From Parvibaculum sp002684405 (lineage in GTDB: Bacteria > Pseudomonadota > Alphaproteobacteria > Parvibaculales > Parvibaculaceae): a DNA stretch of 64,000 nucleotides. Both the position numbers and the translations under genes were made by a program. The stretch lies in assembly GCA_965140395.1 (NCBI GenBank), contig OZ223207.1, positions 620,001-684,000 on the forward strand, in the 5' to 3' direction. The notes under the pieces are model-generated. The model did not search any database. It was not told the origin of the DNA and was given only the letters and a program-made list of their open reading frames with translations. Every line of letters starts with the position of its first letter. Position 1 is the stretch's first letter. Positions 39,581 to 49,196 of this stretch are shown one piece after another.

Positions 39581-41463
39581 CCTCCACGACGCTGCATCTC
39601 GGCCTTGTCGGCAATCCCAATTGCGGAAAGACGGCTCTCTTCAATGCGCTGACCGGCAGCCGGCAGAAGGTTGCGAACTATGCCGGCGTCACGGTGGAGC
39701 GCAAGGAGGGCAAGTTCGTTACGCCCGCGGGCCGCGAGGTCGTGCTGCTCGATCTGCCCGGCACCTATTCCCTGCGCGCGCGCAGCCCCGACGAGCAGAT
39801 CACGCGCGACGCCGTTCTCGGTACGCTTGAAAACGAGTGCACGCTGGACGCCATCGTCTGCGTGGCCGATGCGACCAATCTTCGGCTGATGCTGCGGCTG
39901 GTGCTGGAGTTGAAGCAGACGGGACGCAAGCTGATCCTCGCGCTCAACATGTATGACATCGCGAAGCATCGCGGCATCGATATCGATATCGACAAGCTGT
40001 CCGGCGAGCTCGGCATTCCGGTGGTGCCTTCGGTGGCGGTGCGGCGCAACGGTACGGATGCGCTGCTGACCCTTCTCGACAAGATGCAGCCAGAAGAGTC
40101 CGATACGGCGGCGGGCTCTCCTGTAAACACGAGTGCTCCTGTGAATACATGGGCCGCGCCCGATGCGAAGACCGTGCGCGAGATGCATCGCACCGCGGAC
40201 CTCATTCTCAAGGATTGCGTGACGCGGCCCGAAGACAGCGACGAATGGACGGCGCGCGTGGACCGCGTGCTGCTGCATCCGGTTTACGGCATTGCGATCC
40301 TGCTCGGCGTTCTCTTCCTGATGTTTCAGGCTGTGTTCAGCTGGGCGACGCCGCTGATGGATATGATCAGCGCGGGCTTCGAGTGGCTGTCGGCCCTGGT
40401 GCAGACCACGCTGCCGGACGGGATGCTGCGCAGCCTGATTTCAGACGGCATCATTTCCGGCGTGGGCAGCGTGCTCGTCTTCCTGCCGCAGATCGTGATC
40501 CTCTTCCTGTTCATCATCCTGCTCGAGGATGTGGGCTATATGGCGCGCGCGGCCTTCCTGATGGACAAGCTGATGGGCCGGGCGGGGCTTCACGGGCGGG
40601 CGTTCATTCCGCTGCTGTCGAGTTTTGCCTGCGCCATTCCCGGGATCATGGGCACGCGCGTCATCAATAGCTGGCGGGACAGGTTGGTGACCATTCTGGT
40701 GTCGCCGCTGATGACCTGCTCGGCGCGCATTCCCGTCTATACGCTCATCATCGCCGCCTTCATTCCGCGCGGCGCGGTGTTCGGCGTGGTCGACCGGCAG
40801 GGTCTCGTCATGTTCGGTCTTTACGCGGCGGGCATTGTGAGCGCGCTGGGCGTCGCCATGGTGATGCGTCTCTTCTTTCACCGGCATGCGTCCGAGCCCT
40901 TCATCATGGAGCTGCCCGACTACAAGCTGCCGAGCGTCAAGAATGTCGCCTGGGGTGTGTTCGAGCGGGCGCGCATCTTTCTGCGCCGGGCCGGCACGAT
41001 CATTCTCACCATGATGATCGTGATCTGGTTCCTGAGCAGTTTTCCCGCCCCGCCGCCCGGCGCCACGGAGCCGGCGATCCATTACAGCCTCGCCGGCATG
41101 ATCGGCCATGCGGTGGAGCCGATCCTGAAGCCCATCGGGTTCAACTGGCAGATCGCGGTGGCGCTCATCACTGGCATGGCGGCGCGCGAGGTGGCGGTGG
41201 CCGCGCTCGGGACCGTCTATGCGGTGGGCGGAGAGAGCGGCGGATCGCTCACCCAGATCCTGTCCACGCACTGGTCGCTTGCCTCGGGGCTCGCCTTTCT
41301 GGCGTGGTACGTCTTCGCCCCCCAATGCGCCTCCACGCTTGCCGTGGTGAAGCGGGAGACGAATTCGTGGCGCTGGCCCACGGTCATGTTCGTTTACATG
41401 CTGGTCATGGCCTATATCGCGGCGATGATCGTCTATCAGGCGACGGTGTTTCTCGGCGGGTAG
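39577..41463 (+). CDS. feoB: Ferrous iron transporter FeoB
   Basis: 628 residues. The N-terminal G domain has G1 GNPNCGKTALFNALTG, G3 DLPGTYSL and G4 NMYD, a helical linker follows, then about eight to ten transmembrane helices with gate regions. The pore motif near SFACAIPGIMGTRVI is conserved. It imports Fe(II) across the inner membrane. No feoC is seen downstream; fliP is next on the opposite strand. Confidence 0.95.
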   Translation: MTSTTLHLGLVGNPNCGKTALFNALTGSRQKVANYAGVTVERKEGKFVTPAGREVVLLDLPGTYSLRARSPDEQITRDAVLGTLENECTLDAIVCVADATNLRLMLRLVLELKQTGRKLILALNMYDIAKHRGIDIDIDKLSGELGIPVVPSVAVRRNGTDALLTLLDKMQPEESDTAAGSPVNTSAPVNTWAAPDAKTVREMHRTADLILKDCVTRPEDSDEWTARVDRVLLHPVYGIAILLGVLFLMFQAVFSWATPLMDMISAGFEWLSALVQTTLPDGMLRSLISDGIISGVGSVLVFLPQIVILFLFIILLEDVGYMARAAFLMDKLMGRAGLHGRAFIPLLSSFACAIPGIMGTRVINSWRDRLVTILVSPLMTCSARIPVYTLIIAAFIPRGAVFGVVDRQGLVMFGLYAAGIVSALGVAMVMRLFFHRHASEPFIMELPDYKLPSVKNVAWGVFERARIFLRRAGTIILTMMIVIWFLSSFPAPPPGATEPAIHYSLAGMIGHAVEPILKPIGFNWQIAVALITGMAAREVAVAALGTVYAVGGESGGSLTQILSTHWSLASGLAFLAWYVFAPQCASTLAVVKRETNSWRWPTVMFVYMLVMAYIAAMIVYQATVFLGG

Positions 41464-41472
41464 GCCCTGGCC

Positions 41473-42231
41473 CTAGCCATGTCCGAAACTTCGGACGAGG
41501 CTGCCCGCGATCAGCGCCCATCCATCCACCAGCACGAAGAAGATGAGCTTGAACGGCAGTGAGATGATCACCGGCGGCAGCATCATCATGCCCATGGACA
41601 TGAGGACGGAAGCGACCACCATGTCGATGACGATGAAGGGCAGGAAGACGAGGAAGCCGATTTCGAAGGAGCGGCGCAGTTCCGAAATCATGAAGGCGGG
41701 GACCAGCACCTGAAGGCCGATATCCTCCGGCTTGTCGGGTTTGCCCGCGTCGGAAAGGTCGACGAAGAGCTGCAGGTCCTGATCGCGGACCTGGCTCAGC
41801 ATGAAGGTCTTGAAGGGCTGGCTCGTCTTCTCGAAGGCTTCGCCGAATTCGATCTGCTGGTTCATCATCGGCTCGATGCCCTCATGATAGGCCGCCTTGA
41901 AGGTCGGCGTCATGATGAAGGCGGTGAGGAAGAGCGACAGGCTGATGAGGACGGCATTGGGCGGCGATTGCTGCATGCCGAGCGCGGTGCGCATCAGCGA
42001 CAGCACCACCACGATACGCACGAAGGACGTCACCATGATGAGGATCGACGGGGCGAGGCTCAGAATGGTGACGAGGGCGACGATCTGGACGATGTGATCG
42101 GTCAGGCCGAGATCGCCGCCGAGATTGACGGTGATCGGGTCGGCGGCCATGGCCGGTCCCGCCGCGAAGAGGGCGAAAACAAAGGCGAGGACGGCGCGCC
42201 AAAGCGCCTTGCGGTCGGTGGTGCTGCTCAT
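41473..42231 (-). CDS. fliP: Flagellar export gate protein FliP
   Basis: 252 residues with a signal peptide (AVLAFVFALFAAGPAMAADP) and the FliP core (ILIMVTSFVRIVVVLSLMRT, QQSPPNAVLISLSLFLTAFI, MMLPPVIISLPFKLIFFVLV). With FliQ and FliR it forms the type III export gate. Overlaps fliO by four bases. Confidence 0.95.
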   Translation of the reverse strand: MSSTTDRKALWRAVLAFVFALFAAGPAMAADPITVNLGGDLGLTDHIVQIVALVTILSLAPSILIMVTSFVRIVVVLSLMRTALGMQQSPPNAVLISLSLFLTAFIMTPTFKAAYHEGIEPMMNQQIEFGEAFEKTSQPFKTFMLSQVRDQDLQLFVDLSDAGKPDKPEDIGLQVLVPAFMISELRRSFEIGFLVFLPFIVIDMVVASVLMSMGMMMLPPVIISLPFKLIFFVLVDGWALIAGSLVRSFGHG

Positions 42232-42686
42232 GCCCGGCGCTCCTTCAGGCGCTGCACCAGACGGTGCATGTGCTGGGCGGGCACGGGAAGCTGTGCGACG
42301 AAGCGCTCGTTTGCGGTTGCTGGTGCGGTTTCCAGTGCTGTTTTGGGGGCCGGCTTTTCATCCGCGCCTGCATCATTGGCGGGCGCCGCAGCGGTTGCTT
42401 CGACCTTTCGTTCTTCAACGGGTGCGTCTATGCCGCTCTCTATGACGAGGCTTTGTTCCGCGCCGAGCAGGATCAGATGTTCCTTGCCGTCGCGGCGAAT
42501 GAGGACAATGCGGTTCTTCGTGTCGAGCGGTTTCGTTTCCACGATGGCCAGGCGCTTCACCGCGCCCGGCATGGTGTAGCCGCCGGTGAAGAGGCCGTAT
42601 TTGCGCGCGGCAAAGCCGCACAGCCCGATCAGACCGATGATGAAAACGAGCGCGCCGACGAAGCGCAAAACTTCGGTGATGTCCAT
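42228..42686 (-). CDS. fliO: Flagellar biosynthesis protein FliO
   Basis: 152 residues from the ATG at 42686; a longer in-frame ORF to 42812 covers promoter DNA and is rejected. One transmembrane helix (about residues 8-28, FVGALVFIIGLIGLCGFAAR) is followed by the FliO cytosolic domain (LAIVETKPLDTKNRIVLIRR, GKEHLILLG). It assists FliP assembly. Divergent from flgB. Confidence 0.88.
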   Translation of the reverse strand: MDITEVLRFVGALVFIIGLIGLCGFAARKYGLFTGGYTMPGAVKRLAIVETKPLDTKNRIVLIRRDGKEHLILLGAEQSLVIESGIDAPVEERKVEATAAAPANDAGADEKPAPKTALETAPATANERFVAQLPVPAQHMHRLVQRLKERRA

Positions 42687-42764
42687 TGAATGCCCAAGCC
42701 CCACCCGACGATCCGAAGCTGCCCGCTTCGTGTCATCGTCCTTTCGTTGCGGCGGTTCATTCTT

Positions 42765-42779
42765 GCAGGTGAACCACCG
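42765..42779 (-). promoter_or_regulatory. Possible sigma-54 promoter of fliO
   Basis: On the minus strand CGGTGGTTCACCTGC has GG and GC ten bases apart; the -12 part fits (CTGCAAG) but the -24 part is weak. Early genes such as fliOP are CtrA-controlled in Caulobacter, so this may be chance. Confidence 0.35.
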
Positions 42780-42820
42780 GGTGGCCTTCGCTTGCCCAAC
42801 GCGCGACGCCACCGCCCATA

Positions 42821-42919
42821 GGCAGAATTTGCCGTGTCAGACTTAATGACGGGTTAAACGAACGGCGGCTCGCGGGTTTTTTAGGTAAATGCGAAATGAA
42901 GCGCCCGGCAGAATTTGCC
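42821..42919. promoter_or_regulatory. CtrA site flanked by two ftr-like sites between fliO and flgB
   Basis: A perfect CtrA element TTAA-TGACGGG-TTAA lies at 42843-42857. Identical GGCAGAATTTGCC palindromes stand on both sides, at 42821-42833 and 42907-42919, 86 bp apart. In Caulobacter CtrA activates early flagellar operons and FlbD represses fliF through an overlapping ftr site. The arrangement would allow the same switch here for both divergent operons. The rest of 42687-43068 shows no gene. Confidence 0.68.
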
Positions 42920-43068
42920 GCTCGTTAGGGGCTTCTTAAGAACCGGAGGTCAACACTGCCCGTGCCGCCAAGGAATGCGTGGCTCTTTTTTCCGGCAGTA
43001 GCGGGCTTCAGAAGGAAGCGCGTGACGAGTTCCCCGGGCAGGGAACGCCGGTTGGTGGGGCAACGCAC

Positions 43069-43515
43069 ATGGCTTTGGGCGATCTTCCTCTTTTGTCGAT
43101 GATGAAGCTGCGGCTGCAATGGCTCGGCGAGCGCCAGCAGGTGCTTGCGCAGAACGTCGCCAATGCGGACACGCCGGGCTACGCGGCGAAGGATCTCAAG
43201 GAACTCGATTTCGGCGCGCTGGTGAAGCAGCAGAGCGGCATGCTGTCGCCCGTCGCCACAAATTCAGGACATATCGGTACGCCGGTCGTCGGTGCGTCGC
43301 TGACGGGCACCGCGGCAGGGCGCGCGGCGATTGCCCATGCGCGCGGCGGCGAAGTGCAGCGCGCACCGGATTTCGAAACCTCGCCGACGGGCAATTCCGT
43401 CGTGCTCGAGGAGCAGATGATGAAGGCCGCCCAGACACAGATGGACTATCAGGCGGTCACGGGGCTTTACGCCAAAAGCGTCGGGCTTATCAAAATTGCG
43501 CTGGGACGTGGCTAG
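43069..43515 (+). CDS. flgB: Flagellar proximal rod protein FlgB
   Basis: 148 residues from the ATG at 43069. The rod motif LAQNVANADTPGYAAKDLKE at residues about 28-47 and the C-terminal LEEQMMKAAQTQMDYQAVTG are diagnostic. Starts the flgB-flgC-fliE-fliQ-fliR-flhB unit, downstream of the CtrA site. Confidence 0.93.
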   Translation: MALGDLPLLSMMKLRLQWLGERQQVLAQNVANADTPGYAAKDLKELDFGALVKQQSGMLSPVATNSGHIGTPVVGASLTGTAAGRAAIAHARGGEVQRAPDFETSPTGNSVVLEEQMMKAAQTQMDYQAVTGLYAKSVGLIKIALGRG

Positions 43516-43553
43516 GACGCCGGGCGCGGCCAGGGGATAAAGGAGAGACGGGC

Positions 43554-43973
43554 ATGAGTGCGATGGATCTCATCAAATCGATGATGGTGGCGGCGTCGGG
43601 CCTCAAGGCGCAGAGCGGCCGTATGCGCATCATCGCGGAAAATATCGCCAATGCGGACAGCACCGGCAACACGCCGGGCGCGGACCCGTATCGCCGCAAG
43701 ATCGTGACCTTCGAGGATACGCTCGATCGGCAGATGGGCGTGGACAAGGTGAAGCTCGGCCGGCCGGAAACCGACAAGTCGGACTTCAAGCTCAAATACA
43801 TGCCGGACCATCCGGCGGCTAATGCCGACGGCTATGTGAAGTTTCCGAATGTGAACGGCATGGTCGAGGCGATGGACATGCGCGAGGCGCAGCGCAGTTA
43901 CGAAGCGAATCTGAACATCATTCAGGCCTCGCGCCGCATGATTTCGCAGACCATCGATATTCTGCGCGGATAA
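43554..43973 (+). CDS. flgC: Flagellar proximal rod protein FlgC
   Basis: 139 residues from the ATG at 43554 after AAAGGAGAG; an in-frame extension back to 43119 overlaps flgB and is rejected. The motif RIIAENIANADSTGNTPGAD and the C-terminal MDMREAQRSYEANLNIIQAS are typical. Confidence 0.95.
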   Translation: MSAMDLIKSMMVAASGLKAQSGRMRIIAENIANADSTGNTPGADPYRRKIVTFEDTLDRQMGVDKVKLGRPETDKSDFKLKYMPDHPAANADGYVKFPNVNGMVEAMDMREAQRSYEANLNIIQASRRMISQTIDILRG

Positions 43974-43986
43974 GGGGTAGGGAACC

Positions 43987-44307
43987 ATGGCAACACCGGC
44001 TTCTCTTGCAATGAACGCCTATGCCCGCGCCGCGGGCATGGCGTCGAAGGGACCGCAGACGCAAGGCCCGAATGCCGGGCAGGCGGCGGGCGGTTTCGAC
44101 AATATGCTGAAAAGCGCGCTCGACGAGGCGGTCGATACCGGCAAGGCGAGCGAGCAGAAGGTGGCGGCAATGACCGGCGCGAGGCAGGGCAACCTCGTGG
44201 ATGTGGTGACGGCCGTTTCCGAAGCCGAGGCCACGTTGCAGACGGTGGTCACGGTTCGCGACAAGGTCATTTCGGCCTATCAGGAAATTCTGCGCATGCC
44301 CATCTGA
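43987..44307 (+). CDS. fliE: Flagellar hook-basal body protein FliE
   Basis: 106 residues. The C-terminal half (DNMLKSALDEAVDTGKASEQ, VDVVTAVSEAEATLQTVVTV, RDKVISAYQEILRMPI) is the FliE domain linking MS-ring to rod. 13 bases after flgC. Confidence 0.93.
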   Translation: MATPASLAMNAYARAAGMASKGPQTQGPNAGQAAGGFDNMLKSALDEAVDTGKASEQKVAAMTGARQGNLVDVVTAVSEAEATLQTVVTVRDKVISAYQEILRMPI

Positions 44308-44341
44308 GGGCGTGCGTTCCAGTTTTTAGTGGGGTGGGGGC

Positions 44342-44605
44342 ATGACCGGACCTGAAGTTCTCGATGTTGGGCGACAAGCGATCTGGGTGATGCTGGAAGC
44401 ATCGGCTCCGATGATGATCATTGCGCTGCTGGTAGGCCTCGTCATCGCGCTCTTCCAGGCGCTGACGCAGGTACAGGAAATGACGCTGGTCTTCGTGCCG
44501 AAGATCGTCGCCATCTTCGTGACGCTGCTGATCTCGCTTCCCTTTATGGGCAGCGTCATGAGCGGGCTGATGCATCTCGTCGCCCAGAAGATCGTTTCGG
44601 GCTGA
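44342..44605 (+). CDS. fliQ: Flagellar export gate protein FliQ
   Basis: 87 residues, two transmembrane helices (VMLEASAPMMIIALLVGLVI and VAIFVTLLISLPFMGSVMSG) separated by ALTQVQEMTLVFVPKI, the FliQ pattern. Part of the export gate with FliP and FliR. 34 bases after fliE. Confidence 0.94.
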   Translation: MTGPEVLDVGRQAIWVMLEASAPMMIIALLVGLVIALFQALTQVQEMTLVFVPKIVAIFVTLLISLPFMGSVMSGLMHLVAQKIVSG

Positions 44606-44613
44606 CGATCCCG

Positions 44614-45390
44614 ATGACCGGCGCTCCCGTCCTCACCATCAACCTCCTGCCGGACACGGCTTTCGTGTTCCTGCTCGTCTTTTCGCGGCTGGGCGCGATG
44701 GTGATGATGATGCCGGCCATTGGCGAACACGGCATTCCGGCGCGGGTGCGCCTCATCATGGCGCTGCTGCTGACGATGATCCTCATGCCGCTTGTCGCCG
44801 ACAGCTACGGCAAGCTGCCGGAAAGCGTGGTCGGCATGGCGACGATCATCGTCTTCGAGATAGCGGTCGGGATTTTCATTGGTATGGCCGCGAAGATCAT
44901 CATGTCGGCGCTGCATGTGGCGGGCAATATCATCGCTCTTCAGATGAGTCTGGCCTTTGCGCAGAATGTCGATCCCACGCAGGGTCAGCAGGGCGTGCTG
45001 ATCGCGAATTTTCTTAACCTGCTTGCCGTCGCGCTGATTTTTGCGACGGGTCTCGATCATCTGCTGATCGCGGCGATGCGCGACAGCTACGACCTGTTCA
45101 AGCCGGGCCATTATCTGCCGGTCGGCGACTTTTCGCGCATGGCGGTGGAAACCTTTTCCCACGCCTTTCGCCTGGGGTTGCAGCTTTCCGCGCCCTTCCT
45201 CGTTTTCGGTCTGGTCTTCTATATGGGGATCGGCGTGCTTTCGCGCCTGATGCCGCAGATCCAGATTTTCTTCATCGCCATGCCGGCGAACATCATGCTG
45301 GGGCTGTTGCTCCTCATGGTGCTGCTCGGCGCCATGATGACGTGGTTCCTCGATGCCTTCGAGTCCACGCTCACCCTCTTTCTGCACTAG
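44614..45390 (+). CDS. fliR: Flagellar export gate protein FliR
   Basis: 258 residues with about six hydrophobic helices. ARVRLIMALLLTMILMPLVA and QMSLAFAQNVDPTQGQQGVL are FliR family blocks. Completes the P-Q-R gate. 8 bases after fliQ and 9 before flhB. Confidence 0.94.
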   Translation: MTGAPVLTINLLPDTAFVFLLVFSRLGAMVMMMPAIGEHGIPARVRLIMALLLTMILMPLVADSYGKLPESVVGMATIIVFEIAVGIFIGMAAKIIMSALHVAGNIIALQMSLAFAQNVDPTQGQQGVLIANFLNLLAVALIFATGLDHLLIAAMRDSYDLFKPGHYLPVGDFSRMAVETFSHAFRLGLQLSAPFLVFGLVFYMGIGVLSRLMPQIQIFFIAMPANIMLGLLLLMVLLGAMMTWFLDAFESTLTLFLH

Positions 45391-45399
45391 GGGGAACAC

Positions 45400-46470
45400 A
45401 TGGCGGAAGAAAACGATTCAGAAAAAACAGAAGAACCAACACACAAGAAACTCGAAGATGCCGCCAAGAAGGGCGACGTCCCCAAGAGCCAGGAGATCAA
45501 TGCCTGGTTCGTGATGCTGGGCGGGGCGCTTGCCGTCATGATGCTGGGCAATTCCACGGCCGGGGCGCTCATGGACCAGTTGCGCATCTTCATCGCGCAG
45601 CCCGATGCGATCCCGATGGATGCCGAACATTTGCGGCTTGTCTGGCTGGGGCTTGGCAAGACGGTGCTGGGCGCCATTGCCATGCCGCTGCTGATCCTCA
45701 TCGTCGCGGCGGTCGCGGGCAATGTGGTGCAGCACATGCCGGTGTTCAGCGGCGAGAACATGAAGCCGAGCTTCTCCAAGATTTCGCCGATGAAGGGGCT
45801 GGAGCGACTGTTCGGGCCTAAAAGCGTGATGAACCTGGTCAAGGGCATCGTGAAGATGGCCGTGGTCGGGCTCGTCACCTTCCTTATCGCCTGGCCGGAG
45901 CGCGACAGGCTTGGCCTGATGATGACATGGGACGTGACGCTGCTGCTGCCCGCGGTGCAGACCATGGCGCTGCGCATGCTGGGGGGCGTCATCGCCGTGA
46001 TGACGGTGGTCGCCGTGCTCGATTACATGTTCGAGCGCATGCAATGGATGAAGAAGCAGCGCATGTCCGTCCAGGAAGTGAAGGACGAGTACAAGCAGAT
46101 GGAAGGCGATCCGACGGTGAAGGCGAAGCTGCGCCAGATCCGCGTGGAGCGCGGCCGCAAGCGCATGATGGCCGCCGTGCCGGAAGCGACCGTGGTCATC
46201 ACCAACCCGACCCATTATGCCGTCGCGCTCAAATACGAGCAGGGCATGGGCGCGCCCATCGTGGTGGCCAAGGGTATGGACGCCATCGCCTTCAAGATCC
46301 GCGAAATTGCGCAGGCGCACGATATTCCCGTGCTCGAAAACCCGCCGCTCGCCCGTGCGCTGCATGCCAGCGTCGAGGTCGACCAGCCGATCCAGCCCGA
46401 GCACTACAAGGCTGTGGCTGAGGTGATTGGCTACGTGATGCGTCTTAAGGGTAAATTCGCTAAAAATTGA
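45400..46470 (+). CDS. flhB: Flagellar export switch protein FlhB
   Basis: 356 residues. EDAAKKGDVPKSQEINAWFV starts the membrane domain. The autocleavage motif NPTH occurs in VVITNPTHYAVALKYEQGMG, which splits the cytoplasmic domain when the export substrate changes from rod/hook to filament. Ends the operon; cckA follows 59 bases later. Confidence 0.95.
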   Translation: MAEENDSEKTEEPTHKKLEDAAKKGDVPKSQEINAWFVMLGGALAVMMLGNSTAGALMDQLRIFIAQPDAIPMDAEHLRLVWLGLGKTVLGAIAMPLLILIVAAVAGNVVQHMPVFSGENMKPSFSKISPMKGLERLFGPKSVMNLVKGIVKMAVVGLVTFLIAWPERDRLGLMMTWDVTLLLPAVQTMALRMLGGVIAVMTVVAVLDYMFERMQWMKKQRMSVQEVKDEYKQMEGDPTVKAKLRQIRVERGRKRMMAAVPEATVVITNPTHYAVALKYEQGMGAPIVVAKGMDAIAFKIREIAQAHDIPVLENPPLARALHASVEVDQPIQPEHYKAVAEVIGYVMRLKGKFAKN

Positions 46471-46529
46471 TCCTATTCGCGATAGACTGCGATTCGAGCA
46501 GAGTGGTTCTGGGCGGGAGAATACAGCGC

Positions 46530-49061
46530 ATGGCTGACGCGCCGGCCGACATGGCGAAGGGCGAGGAGACGCCCGGCGAGGGGATCGAGAAGGCCGGGTT
46601 TCGCCCCGGGCCTCGCAATTCCCTGCTGACGCCGCGTCTCGTCATCATCATCGCCGCCGTTTCCTTCGGTATCATCGCCACGCTTCTGGACCTTGCGGGC
46701 GTGCGCGTATTCGATATGGGCGGCGCGCTGATGGCGATGGGGTTGATCGCCATCGCGCTGGCGGCGTTTTTCGGTTTCGTCTCCGCAGGGGCGAACGACC
46801 TTACGCGCTCGCCGCTGGCGGCCGCCGAAGCCTTCAATGCGCTGCCCGATCCCTGTTACGTGACCGACAGGCGCGGCGCGGTGCTGTTTGCCAATGAAGC
46901 CTATCGCCATCTGGCGGGCGCCTATGCGCAGGACGAGCGCCCGGCCTCGCTGGAAAGGCTGCTGGCGGGGCGGACGGACGCAGCCGAGACCGCGTTCCGG
47001 CTCGCGCAGGCCGCGCGCACCGGTTTTGCGGCGGATGAAGAAGTGCGGCTTGCGATCCGGAGCGGCTTTACCCGTATCTACAAGGTGATCGTGCGCCCCA
47101 TGAGCGGGATGCGGGGCGGGGCGGTCTGGCTTTTCCGCGACCTCACCGTGGAGCGCGAACGGCTGGAAGTCGCCGAGCGCCGGCTCAAGGCCTTTACCTC
47201 CTATCTCGACGGGGCGCCGGCGGGGCTTTTCATCGTCGGGCCGACGGGCGAGATCGATTATGCCAATGCCACGCTGGCAGGCTGGCTGGGGCTCGATGCG
47301 GGGCATATTGCCGAACAGGGCACGACGCTCGATACGATCGCGGCGAGCGCGTTCTCCGACATTCTCGTCGCGGACGAGAACGGGCCCGGTTTCGTGGGGC
47401 CGGTGGATGCCGAACTGAAAAAGGCGGACGGTACGCTGCTGCCGGTCCGCGTGGTGGCGCGGCCGATCCGGCAGGATGGCGCGGAGAGCTGGTGCGTGCT
47501 GACGCTCGACCGCGGCATGTCCGGCGCGGGCCAGGACAATGCGCGGGATGCGCAGCTGCGCTTTGCGCGCTTCTTCAACAATGCGCCGATCGGTATTGCG
47601 ACCGTCGACACGCAGGGCCGGATCGAGAATGCGAACAGCGCCTTCGTCGCCTATGTCGGCGGCGAGGCGGTGCGCGGGCAGGAGCTGGCCGAGCTGCTGG
47701 TCGAGGAAGACCGGCCCGGGGTGCTGGAGACGCTGTCCGATACGGCTGCCGGGCAATCCGCCGGACCGGCCGTCGATATTCACCTGCAGAGCCATCCCGA
47801 CCGCGTCGCGCAGCTTTATGCCGCGCGGATCGATACGGGGGAGGATGCGTCGCTCGTCGTTTATCTGATCGATGCGACGGAGCAGAAATCGCTCGAAATG
47901 CAGTTCGCCCAGTCGCAGAAGATGCAGGCGGTGGGCCAGCTCGCGGGCGGCGTGGCGCATGATTTCAACAATCTGCTGACCGCGATCATCGGCTTTTGCG
48001 ACCTCTTGCTGGCGCGCCATCAGGCGGGCGATCCGAGCTTTGCCGATGTCGTGCAGATCAAGCAGAACGCCAATCGCGCGGCGAACCTGACGCGCCAGCT
48101 GCTTGCGTTCTCGCGCCGCCAGACGCTGCGCCCCAAGGTGCTGTCGCTGACGGACTCGCTTGCCGAACTGCAGAACCTGCTGGCGCGGCTGCTGACGGAG
48201 CAGGTGGAACTGAAGATCGTGCATGGGCGCGATCTCGGCCTTGTGAAGGTCGATCAGAACCAGCTCGAACAGGTCATCATGAACCTCGCGGTGAATGCGC
48301 GGGATGCGATGCCCGAGGGCGGGCGGCTTACCATCCGCACTGCCAATGTGAGCGAAGAGGACAGCCGCGCGCTCGACCATGCGCTGATGCCGGTGGGCGA
48401 ATATGTGCTGATCGAGGTGTCGGATACGGGCGTCGGTATCCCTAAAGAAAATCTCGGCAAGATTTTCGAGCCCTTCTACACGACCAAGGATCCCAGCAAG
48501 GGAACGGGGCTTGGCCTTTCCACCGTCTATGGCATCGTCAAGCAGACGGGCGGTTACATCTTCCCGTACTCCACGGTGGGCAAGGGCACGAGTTTCCGCA
48601 TCTATCTGCCGCGCCATGTGGAGACGGCAGCCGAGAAGGCGGCCAGCGAAGAGGAAGCCGCCGCGGTGCCGCAGGAGGCCGCCGACCTGACCGGCAAGGG
48701 AACGATCCTGCTGGTGGAAGACGAGGATGCGGTGCGCACCTTTGCCGCCCGGGCGCTGGAAACGCGCGGCTATGAGGTGTTGCAGGCGGAGAGCGGCGAG
48801 GCGGCGCTGGACCTTGTCGCCGGGTTCGACGGGCGGATCGACCTCGTCGTTTCCGACGTGGTGATGCCCAATATGGACGGGCCCACCATGGTGAAGGAAC
48901 TCAAGGGCAGGATCCCCGATACGAAGATCGTTTTCGTCTCCGGCTATGCGGAGGACGCCTTCGCCAAGAGCCTCGACCCGGACCAGGAGTTCCACTTCCT
49001 GCCCAAGCCCTTCTCGCTGAAGCAGCTCGCCTCGATGGTCAAAGACGTGATGAACGGCTGA
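46530..49061 (+). CDS. cckA: Hybrid histidine kinase CckA
   Basis: 843 residues from the ATG at 46530. Two transmembrane helices (about 37-57 and 65-87, RLVIIIAAVSFGIIATLLDL), PAS-like sensor domains, HisKA with GGVAHDFNNLLTAIIGF (His), HATPase with N-box NLAVNARDAMPEGG and G-boxes DTGVGIP and GTGLGLSTVYG, and a C-terminal receiver with LVVSDVVMPNMDG (Asp). This is the CckA architecture; in Caulobacter it feeds phosphate through ChpT to CtrA. Placement after flhB, in a window with two exact CtrA sites, fits. Confidence 0.9.
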   Translation: MADAPADMAKGEETPGEGIEKAGFRPGPRNSLLTPRLVIIIAAVSFGIIATLLDLAGVRVFDMGGALMAMGLIAIALAAFFGFVSAGANDLTRSPLAAAEAFNALPDPCYVTDRRGAVLFANEAYRHLAGAYAQDERPASLERLLAGRTDAAETAFRLAQAARTGFAADEEVRLAIRSGFTRIYKVIVRPMSGMRGGAVWLFRDLTVERERLEVAERRLKAFTSYLDGAPAGLFIVGPTGEIDYANATLAGWLGLDAGHIAEQGTTLDTIAASAFSDILVADENGPGFVGPVDAELKKADGTLLPVRVVARPIRQDGAESWCVLTLDRGMSGAGQDNARDAQLRFARFFNNAPIGIATVDTQGRIENANSAFVAYVGGEAVRGQELAELLVEEDRPGVLETLSDTAAGQSAGPAVDIHLQSHPDRVAQLYAARIDTGEDASLVVYLIDATEQKSLEMQFAQSQKMQAVGQLAGGVAHDFNNLLTAIIGFCDLLLARHQAGDPSFADVVQIKQNANRAANLTRQLLAFSRRQTLRPKVLSLTDSLAELQNLLARLLTEQVELKIVHGRDLGLVKVDQNQLEQVIMNLAVNARDAMPEGGRLTIRTANVSEEDSRALDHALMPVGEYVLIEVSDTGVGIPKENLGKIFEPFYTTKDPSKGTGLGLSTVYGIVKQTGGYIFPYSTVGKGTSFRIYLPRHVETAAEKAASEEEAAAVPQEAADLTGKGTILLVEDEDAVRTFAARALETRGYEVLQAESGEAALDLVAGFDGRIDLVVSDVVMPNMDGPTMVKELKGRIPDTKIVFVSGYAEDAFAKSLDPDQEFHFLPKPFSLKQLASMVKDVMNG

Positions 49062-49196
49062 AACGGCGGCATTTCGTCCCGGTAGCAGCGTGTTTCATCG
49101 TCGAGACTGGTTCTTTAGGGGCAGTTGGCCTATTTTACTGGAACAGCCATGTATTCGGCCGGGCGGGCCGTGGATTGGCGGAGGGCTCTTTTGGCA

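Noticed and set aside
46473..48995. An 840-codon open frame opposite cckA
   Set aside because: Same artefact; cckA is unmistakable on the plus strand with all kinase boxes.
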